Positions 15,148 to 20,515 of a DNA stretch of 20,515 bases are shown here, one piece after another (the first letter of the stretch is position 1; each line of letters opens with the position of its first letter). The DNA is from Pseudomonadota bacterium (lineage in GTDB: Bacteria; Pseudomonadota; Alphaproteobacteria; Acetobacterales; Acetobacteraceae). The notes beneath the pieces are model-generated. The model was not told the origin of the DNA, did no database searches, and worked only from the letters and a program-made list of their open reading frames with translations. Location of the stretch: the NCBI GenBank assembly GCA_021845835.1, contig JAJZVE010000011.1:1-20515 (forward strand). The letters run 5' to 3'. A program made the position numbers and the translations under genes.

Positions 15148-15948
15148 ATGCGGTCGTTCAATCCGGTGATCGCGGCGGTGCGCGCGCTCGACGTGCTGCA
15201 GGCGGTCAATCGCCTGAAGCTCGCCAGCGTCGGCGACATTTTCCGTGAGACCGGGCTGAACCGGCCGACCGTGGTGCGGATGCTGGAGACGCTGATCCAC
15301 GCCGGCTTCGTCGCCCGCCATCCGACGCAGCCGCTCTACGCGCCGACCGGCAGGACGCTGGAACTCAGCAGCGGCTACGAGAAGCACCGCGAGATGGGGC
15401 TGGTGGCGACCCCGGTGCTGATGCGGCTGCGCCAGTCGATCCGCTGGCCGTCCGACGTGGCGGTGTTCGACGGTGACGCGATGGTGGTGGCGGAGACGAG
15501 CCGCGAAGCCGGGCGCCTTTCGTTCAACCGCCGCCCCGGCTATCGCGCGCCGATTCTCGGCAGCTCGCTCGGTCTGTCCTACCTTGCGTTTTGCAGCGAG
15601 CACGATCGCCGGCACGCGATTGCGGCGGTCAGCCAGTCCTCCGATCCGTGGAACGCCATCGCGCGCGACGCGGACGCGCTGGCGCGCCTGCTCGCGGCGA
15701 TCCGCCGCGATGGTTACGCCACCATGCACGAGGCGTATTCCCGTCTGGCCTATGACGGCATCGCGTCGGCGATCGGCGTGCCGGTGCTGGTCGGCGACGT
15801 CGCGGTCGGCAGCCTCAACATGATGTTCCTGCGCGACACGCTGGACGGCGTGCAGGCGGTGGCGCGCTTCCTCGATCCGCTGCGCGGCGCCGCGGCCGAA
15901 GTGGCGCAGGGATTGCGGCACGACAGCCCCGTCAGGACGCGAAGTTGA
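15148..15948 (+). CDS. IclR-family transcriptional regulator, MhpR-like
   Basis: A 266-residue regulator: N-terminal winged helix-turn-helix (about 5-65; SVGDIFRETGLNRPTVVRML is the helix-turn-helix core) and a C-terminal IclR effector domain (about 80-255). The stretch SIRWPSDVAVFDGDAMVV followed by ETSREAGRLSFNRR and a LGLSYLAFC segment resembles MhpR, the regulator of 3-hydroxyphenylpropionate catabolism, more than glyoxylate IclR, hinting at an aromatic or cyclic acid effector. An upstream in-frame ATG at 15103 falls inside the palindromic operator, so ATG at 15148 is preferred; it has GGCAGGGA upstream and gives usual IclR length. Its 3' end overlaps the convergent lactonase gene by 17 bases. 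Confidence 0.92.
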   Translation: MRSFNPVIAAVRALDVLQAVNRLKLASVGDIFRETGLNRPTVVRMLETLIHAGFVARHPTQPLYAPTGRTLELSSGYEKHREMGLVATPVLMRLRQSIRWPSDVAVFDGDAMVVAETSREAGRLSFNRRPGYRAPILGSSLGLSYLAFCSEHDRRHAIAAVSQSSDPWNAIARDADALARLLAAIRRDGYATMHEAYSRLAYDGIASAIGVPVLVGDVAVGSLNMMFLRDTLDGVQAVARFLDPLRGAAAEVAQGLRHDSPVRTRS

Positions 15949-16852
15949 GCCGCAGTCCCGGCTCCGGCCACCGCATCGCAACCAGATGCCCGACCCCGGA
16001 GAGCGTGAGATAGGCGGTGCGCATGTCGGCGCCGCCGAAGCAGATGTTCGTGGTATACATGTCGGGTGTCCTGACCTGCCGCAGCAGCCGCCCGTCGGGC
16101 GCGATGACGGTGATGTGGCCGGTGATCAGGGTGGCGACGCAGATGTTGCCCGCGGCATCGACGGCGAGACTGTCGAAGCGCTGGTAGCCGGGCAGCGCGC
16201 ACAGGAAGCGCCCGCCGTTCGGCGACGGGAACGGATGCTTTGCCAGTCGCCCCGGCGCCTCGATGTCGAACGCCCACAGCCGGCCGCCCTCGGTTTCCGC
16301 GACGTACAGGGTCCGCTCGTCCGGCGCGAGGCCGATGCCGTTCGGCGTCAGCATCGGATACACCACCTCCGCGATGCCGGAGCCGTCGGCCAGCGCGTAA
16401 TAGACACCGCCGTGATCGCGCTCGCGCGTCCGGCTCTTGCCGAGATCCGTGAAGTAGAATCCGCCCTGGCGGTCGAACACGATGTCGTTCGGGCCGCACA
16501 GCGGATGCTCGCCGCAGCGGTCGTACAGGACGCGCAGCGCGCCGCTCCCGGGATCGAGGCGTTCGATGCGCCCGCCGGAGTAGTCGGCCGGCGTGCCGAC
16601 CGGGCGCAGCAGGCCGGGCTCCTCGTGCCACAGGAAGCCGCCGTTGTTGCAGACGTAGAGCGCGCCGTCCGGCCCGCGCGCCAGACCGTTCGGGCCGCCG
16701 CCGGGCGTCGCGATCACGGACACCGTGCCGTCCGTCCGCACGCGCGTGACGGTGCCGCGTTCGATTTCCACCAGCACGATGCTGCCGTCCGGCATCGCCA
16801 CCGGCCCTTCCGGAAAGCGCAGCCCGGTCGCGATCACCTGGAACTCGCTCAC
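15932..16852 (-). CDS. SMP-30/gluconolactonase-family lactonase
   Basis: A 306-residue six-bladed beta-propeller. The divalent-metal ligands of the family are all visible: E15 (FPEGP), N122 (GPNDIVFD), N171 (TPNGIGL) and D227 (FDSLAVD). Members hydrolyse lactones to hydroxyacids. The start is GTG at 16852 with AAGGGGG upstream; no in-frame ATG fits better. It follows the crotonase gene by 30 bases and ends overlapping the IclR gene on the other strand. In this setting a lactone formed during breakdown of a cyclic ketone or hydroxyacid is a more natural substrate than a sugar lactone, but that is inference. Confidence 0.92.
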   Translation of the reverse strand: MSEFQVIATGLRFPEGPVAMPDGSIVLVEIERGTVTRVRTDGTVSVIATPGGGPNGLARGPDGALYVCNNGGFLWHEEPGLLRPVGTPADYSGGRIERLDPGSGALRVLYDRCGEHPLCGPNDIVFDRQGGFYFTDLGKSRTRERDHGGVYYALADGSGIAEVVYPMLTPNGIGLAPDERTLYVAETEGGRLWAFDIEAPGRLAKHPFPSPNGGRFLCALPGYQRFDSLAVDAAGNICVATLITGHITVIAPDGRLLRQVRTPDMYTTNICFGGADMRTAYLTLSGVGHLVAMRWPEPGLRLNFAS

Positions 16853-16882
16853 GTCATTCCCCCTTTCTCGCTCGCCGCGGCG

Positions 16883-17761
16883 TCATTCGTAGGGCCGCTC
16901 GCGCCACCACGGATAGAAGCCCGGCATGTCCGACGACACGGTGTCGGTGAAGCGCGCCGGCCGTTTCTCCAGGAAGGCGGTGACGCCCTCGCGCACGTCG
17001 GCGCTGCGGCCGCGCGCGGCGATGGCGCGGCTGTCGATCCTGTGCGCCTCCATCGGATGATCGGCGCCCAGCATGCGCCACATCATCTGCCGGGTCAGCG
17101 CGATCGAGACCGGCGCGGTGTTGTCGGCGATCTCGCGGGCGAGCGCGCGCGCCGCCGGCAGCAACTCGTCCGGCGCGTGCAGCGAGCGCACGAGGCCGCC
17201 GGCGCGCGCTTCCTCGGCGCCGAACACGCGCCCGGTCGTTACCCATTCCATCGCCTGCGCCATGCCGACGAGGCGCGGCAGGAACCAGCTTGAACAGGCT
17301 TCGGGCACCAGGCCGCGGCGGGCGAACACGAAGCCGAACCGCGCCGCGGTGGAAGCGAGCCGGATGTCCATCGGCAGCAGCATGCTGGCGCCGACGCCGA
17401 CGGCCGGGCCGTTCACGGCGGCGATCACCGGCTTGAGGCACGCGAAGATGCGCAAGCTGAGCCGCCCGCCGGAATCGCGCGCCGCCTCGCTGCCCGGATC
17501 GAGCGCGCCGTCGGTCGCCCCCGCGCGGGCAGCGACATCGAAGCGGCCGGCGCCTTCGGCGAGATCGGCGCCGGCGCAGAATCCCCTGCCGGCGCCGGTG
17601 ACGATCACGACCCGCACGGCATCGTCGGCATCGGCGCGGTCGAACGCGGCAATCAGTTCGGCGCGCATCTGCGGGGTGAAGGCGTTGAGCCGCTCCGGCC
17701 GGTTCAGCGTGACCGTGAGGATCGCATCCGCCATGTCACACCGGATCGTCGCGTCGGTCAC
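16883..17761 (-). CDS. Enoyl-CoA hydratase/isomerase family protein (isomerase-type Glu)
   Basis: A 292-residue crotonase. Oxyanion-hole segments: FCAGAD (61-66) and NGPAVGVGASML (117-128). The two classical hydratase glutamates are absent (S126 and F146), but LVPEACSSWFLPR (151-163) supplies E154 at the position of the catalytic Glu of PECI-type delta3,delta2-enoyl-CoA isomerases. It may therefore shift a double bond rather than add water. The start is GTG at 17761 (MTDATIRCDMADAIL), preceded by GGAGGGG; the longer ATG reading adds only Arg-rich sequence. It lies 30 bases from each neighbour in the lactonase/kinase set. Confidence 0.9.
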   Translation of the reverse strand: MTDATIRCDMADAILTVTLNRPERLNAFTPQMRAELIAAFDRADADDAVRVVIVTGAGRGFCAGADLAEGAGRFDVAARAGATDGALDPGSEAARDSGGRLSLRIFACLKPVIAAVNGPAVGVGASMLLPMDIRLASTAARFGFVFARRGLVPEACSSWFLPRLVGMAQAMEWVTTGRVFGAEEARAGGLVRSLHAPDELLPAARALAREIADNTAPVSIALTRQMMWRMLGADHPMEAHRIDSRAIAARGRSADVREGVTAFLEKRPARFTDTVSSDMPGFYPWWRERPYE

Positions 17762-17791
17762 GCCGCGGCCCCTCCGCCGATGTCGCACGGT

Positions 17792-18832
17792 TCAGGCACC
17801 TTGCGCGATCCTCCAGCCGATTTCGGCGAGGGTGCGGAACTTGGCCCCCGATTCCTTGCCGTGCGCGTCGGCGGCGTTGCCGTCGAGCGCGCGCCGGTAC
17901 ACCCCCGCCGCGATCGCCGACCAGCGGAACAGCGAGAACGCGATGAAGAACGCCAGATCGGGCACGCCGTCGCGGCCGGTGCGGCGGCAATAGGCGCGCA
18001 CATACCCGGCTTCCGTCGGAATGCCGGCGACCTCCACCCCCTCGATCCCGCGCAGCGCCGGCGGCAGGTGCCAGTAGAGGCAGTTGTACGCAAGATCGGC
18101 GAGCGGATGGCCGAGCGTGGCAAGTTCCCAGTCCAGCACGCCGATCACGCGCGGCTCGGTGGGATGCACGACCAGATTGCCGATGCGGAAGTCACCGTGC
18201 GCGATCGCGGTCTCCTCGGCGACCGGCGCATGCGCCTGCAGCCAGGCCATCAGCCTGTCCATCGCCGGCTCGGCATCGAGCCGCGCCGCCGCGTACTGCC
18301 TGGACCAGCGTTCGATCTGCCGGCCGATATAGCCGGCCGGGCGGCCGAACCCTTCCAGTCCGGCCGCGCGCCAATCGATCGCGTGCAGCGCAGCCAGCAC
18401 GCGCCCCATGTCGTCATAGATCGCCGCGCGATGGTCCGGGGCCAGAGTCGGCAGCCCCGCGTCGGCGAAGATACGGCCGGGCAGATATTCCATCACGTAG
18501 AACATCGTGCCGATGACGCTTTCATCGGCGCACAGCAGCAGCACCTCCGGCACCGGTACATCGCTGCCGCGCAGCGCGCGCATCACGCGGTACTCGCGAT
18601 CGACCGCGTGGGCGGACGGCAGCAGCGTGCCGGGCGGCTTCTTGCGCAGCACGTATTGCCGTTCGCCGGCCCGCAGATGAAAGGTCGGGTTCGACTGGCC
18701 GCCCTGGAATTGCCGCACCTCGCAGACACCGGTGAAGCCGGGCAGGTGCGCGGCGAGATACTCCGCGAGCCGCTGCGCGTCGAAGCGATGGTTGGGCAGC
18801 ACGGGAACAAGCTGGGGCACGCCGTCGGTCAT
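17792..18832 (-). CDS. APH/ACAD10-11-like phosphotransferase family kinase
   Basis: A 346-residue aminoglycoside-phosphotransferase-fold kinase. The nucleotide-loop region QFQGGQSNPTFHL (41-53), lysine in VLRKKPPG (61-68), catalytic loop AHGDFRIGNL (211-220, D214) and metal-binding VLDWELATLGHPLADLAY (232-249, D234) are intact. This subtype matches the kinase domain of ACAD10/11 and LvaA-type proteins, which phosphorylate 4-hydroxyacyl-CoAs so the oxygen can be eliminated; it is not an antibiotic-resistance type. The neighbours (crotonase, lactonase, CoA synthetase) fit a hydroxyacyl-CoA role. ATG at 18832. Kinase fold firm, substrate inferred. Confidence 0.9.
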   Translation of the reverse strand: MTDGVPQLVPVLPNHRFDAQRLAEYLAAHLPGFTGVCEVRQFQGGQSNPTFHLRAGERQYVLRKKPPGTLLPSAHAVDREYRVMRALRGSDVPVPEVLLLCADESVIGTMFYVMEYLPGRIFADAGLPTLAPDHRAAIYDDMGRVLAALHAIDWRAAGLEGFGRPAGYIGRQIERWSRQYAAARLDAEPAMDRLMAWLQAHAPVAEETAIAHGDFRIGNLVVHPTEPRVIGVLDWELATLGHPLADLAYNCLYWHLPPALRGIEGVEVAGIPTEAGYVRAYCRRTGRDGVPDLAFFIAFSLFRWSAIAAGVYRRALDGNAADAHGKESGAKFRTLAEIGWRIAQGA

Positions 18833-18861
18833 GGCCTGATCGGTTCTCCCGCTCGTTGGTG

Positions 18862-19836
18862 TCAGGGTTCCAGCAGCAGCTTGCCGACGCTGGCGCGTCC
18901 GGCAAGCGCCGCCAGCGCCGCCGGCGCCTCGGCGAGCGGGAAGCGGGCGCCGATGAGCGGCTTCAGCGCACCCTGCCGGTGCAGCGCCACCAGCGCCGCC
19001 CGCACCGCTTCGCCCATCGCCTGGTCACGCCACCGCACTTCGCCCCACAGCACGCCGATCGCGCTCGCGTTCTGCAGCAGCAGCCGGTTTGCCGGCAGCT
19101 TCGGGATGGCGCCGGCGGCGAAGCCGACCACCAGGTAGCGCCCCATCCAGGCCAGCAGCCGCAGGCTCTGCTCGCCGACCTCGCCGCCGACCGGGTCGTA
19201 GATCACGTCGGCGCCACGCCCACCGGTCAGCCCGCGCACCGCCTCGACCCAGTTGGCATCGGCGTAGCTGACCGCGTGGTCGGCGCCGAGTTCGCGGCAG
19301 GTCGCCAGCTTCTCCGCGCTGCCGGCGGTCGCGATCACCTGCGCCCCCGCCACTTTGGCCAGTTGCACCGCGGCGCTGCCGACGCCGCCGGCCCCCGCGT
19401 GGACCAGCACCGTCTCGCCTTGCCGCAGCCCGGCACGCTGATGCAGCGCATAGTAGGACGTGGGGTAGTTGATGCCGAGCAGGGCGATGGCGTCCGCCGC
19501 CGGCATCGCATCGGGCAGCGCCACGACCGCGCCCTGCGGCACCAGCGCGAACTCCGCATAGGCGCCGCCGTCGATGGTGCCGAGCACGCGCTGGCCGGGT
19601 GCCAGCGGGCAGCCCGGCCCGGCCGCCGTGATCGTGCCGGCGCATTCCACGCCGGGCGTGAACGGCAGCGGCGGCTTGCGCTGGTAGCGCCCGCGGATCA
19701 TCAGCGTGTCGAGGAAGTTCACGCCGGCGGCGGCAACCTGCACCAGATACTCGCCCGGCCCCGGCGCCGGGGTCGGCAGATCGAGCAGCCGCATCTCCCC
19801 GGCATCGGTAATCCGTTCGACGCGCCAGGCTTTCAT
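18862..19836 (-). CDS. Zinc-free medium-chain dehydrogenase/reductase, quinone oxidoreductase-like
   Basis: A 324-residue MDR protein. The N-terminal GroES-like domain has GVNFLDTLMIRGRY (38-51) and PGVECAGTI (61-69) but none of the zinc ligands of alcohol dehydrogenases; the cofactor domain has GAGGVGSAAVQLAK (148-161), typical of NADPH:quinone oxidoreductase/enoyl reductase members. Likely reactions are reduction of an activated C=C (enone or enoyl-CoA) with NADPH. ATG at 19836 overlaps the upstream ligase stop (ATGA); it is followed 29 bases later by the kinase gene. Substrate unknown. Confidence 0.93.
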   Translation of the reverse strand: MKAWRVERITDAGEMRLLDLPTPAPGPGEYLVQVAAAGVNFLDTLMIRGRYQRKPPLPFTPGVECAGTITAAGPGCPLAPGQRVLGTIDGGAYAEFALVPQGAVVALPDAMPAADAIALLGINYPTSYYALHQRAGLRQGETVLVHAGAGGVGSAAVQLAKVAGAQVIATAGSAEKLATCRELGADHAVSYADANWVEAVRGLTGGRGADVIYDPVGGEVGEQSLRLLAWMGRYLVVGFAAGAIPKLPANRLLLQNASAIGVLWGEVRWRDQAMGEAVRAALVALHRQGALKPLIGARFPLAEAPAALAALAGRASVGKLLLEP

Positions 19837-20515
19837 GGATGGTCCCCCGCGGCCCCGTGCTTCACCATCAGCCCGTCCACCGCGACGATGCGCGAACCGG
19901 CGCAGATCAGCGGATTGACGTCGATCTCGGCGATCAGGCCGGCCTGATCGGCGGCCAGTTCCGAAACGCGGCAGATCAGTTCGGCCAGCAGCTCCTGATC
20001 CACCGGCGGCGCGCCGCGGAAGCCGGCCAGCAGCCGCGCCCCCTTCAGCGACGCCAGCATCGCCCGCGCCTCGCGCCGCGACACCGGGGCGAGCGCGAGC
20101 GCGGTGTCGCGCAGCACCTCCACCAGCACCCCGCCCAGGCCGACGACCACCAGCGGGCCGAACAGCGGATCGACCCGGCTGCCGACCATCATTTCCAGCC
20201 CTTGCGGGACCATCGGCTGCACCAGCACGCCATTGATGCGCGGCGCCGGCACCAGCGCCGACGCCGCCGCCATGATCGCGGCATAGCCGGCGCGCAGCGC
20301 CGCCTCGTCGTGCAGAGCGAGCCGGATCACCCCGGCCTCGGTCTTGTGCAGGATGTCCGGGCTTTCGACCTTCAGCGCCACCGGATAGCCGGCGCGCCGC
20401 GCCGCCGCCGCCGCCGCGTCGGCCGACTGCACCAGCGTTTCGGAGACGACGGGCACGCCGTAGAGCGACAGGATGCGTTTCGCCGCGCTTTCGGACAGCG
20501 CGCGGTCCGGCACGT
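19833..20515 (-). CDS. ADP-forming acyl-CoA synthetase, ATP-grasp portion (5' end beyond window)
   Basis: The frame is open to the window edge, so the visible 226 residues are the C-terminal part of a protein usually about 700 residues long. The start of the visible region, LSESAAKRILSLYGVPV, and PVALKVESPDILHKTEAGV are the classic opening of the ATP-grasp (beta) domain; GLEMMVGSRVDPLFGPLVVVG and AEIDVNPLI follow in the expected order. This family makes an acyl-CoA from a carboxylate, ATP and CoA, releasing ADP and phosphate, with a histidine carried in the missing N-terminal part. The GTG at 20513 is not taken as the start. It is the first visible gene of the lactonase set, joined to the MDR gene by a 4-base overlap. 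A standalone beta subunit is possible. Confidence 0.88.
   Translation of the reverse strand, partial: VPDRALSESAAKRILSLYGVPVVSETLVQSADAAAAAARRAGYPVALKVESPDILHKTEAGVIRLALHDEAALRAGYAAIMAAASALVPAPRINGVLVQPMVPQGLEMMVGSRVDPLFGPLVVVGLGGVLVEVLRDTALALAPVSRREARAMLASLKGARLLAGFRGAPPVDQELLAELICRVSELAADQAGLIAEIDVNPLICAGSRIVAVDGLMVKHGAAGDHP

Noticed and set aside
17792..18832. Aminoglycoside resistance gene
   Set aside because: The fold is APH-like, but the sequence pattern (QSNPTF, HGDFRIGNL, DWELATLGHPLADLAY) is that of the ACAD10/11-type metabolic kinases, in a CoA-metabolism operon.

Overview
The window is dense, GC-rich (around 70% by eye) bacterial chromosome with almost no intergenic DNA. GC-biased third positions, short leaders, ATGA start/stop overlaps and a catabolic gene set built on CoA thioesters suggest an alpha- or betaproteobacterium; I lean to a soil-type alphaproteobacterium, but nothing here fixes the taxon. 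I find 21 protein genes. There are no rRNA or tRNA genes, insertion sequences, CRISPR arrays or phage genes. No gene-free stretch exceeds 300 bases; the longest is the 287-base divergent region 4026-4312.

Layout. (A) 1-4025, minus strand, transcribed right to left: isocitrate lyase/PEP mutase-family lyase, SDR dehydrogenase, tandem EthD-like protein, FAD-dependent KstD-type dehydrogenase (cut by the window edge). (B) 4313-5062, plus strand: a second SDR, divergent from A. (C) 5092-12565, minus strand: an eight-gene operon, substrate-binding protein - livG - livF - livH - livM - acyl-CoA dehydrogenase - acyl-CoA dehydrogenase - crotonase, nearly all joined by 4-base ATGA overlaps. (D) 12646-13731, plus: an enzyme resembling the PRISE family (progesterone 5-beta-reductase/iridoid synthase-like SDR), divergent from C. 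(E) 13761-15032, minus: class III CoA-transferase, divergent from (F) 15148-15948, plus: an IclR regulator resembling MhpR; two overlapping perfect palindromes lie between them. (G) 15932-20515, minus: ADP-forming acyl-CoA synthetase C-terminus (cut by the window edge), zinc-free quinone oxidoreductase-like MDR protein, APH-type kinase resembling the kinase domain of ACAD10/11, crotonase, SMP-30-type lactonase.

Reading together (inference): an ABC importer of the branched-chain amino acid/carboxylate class is translationally coupled to acyl-CoA dehydrogenase and crotonase genes. Around it are two routes to CoA activation (CoA-transferase and ADP-forming synthetase), enone- and alcohol-acting oxidoreductases, a lactonase and a hydroxyacyl-type kinase. 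This looks like a locus for uptake and degradation of a cyclic, aromatic or terpenoid-like carboxylate or ketone, possibly via a lactone or hydroxyacid intermediate. The substrate cannot be read from sequence. The most notable points are the two acyl-CoA dehydrogenases with complementary motif loss (probable heteromer), the crotonase lacking the usual acidic residues, the PRISE-like enzyme, the lactonase/ligase/kinase group and the twin palindrome at the IclR promoter.
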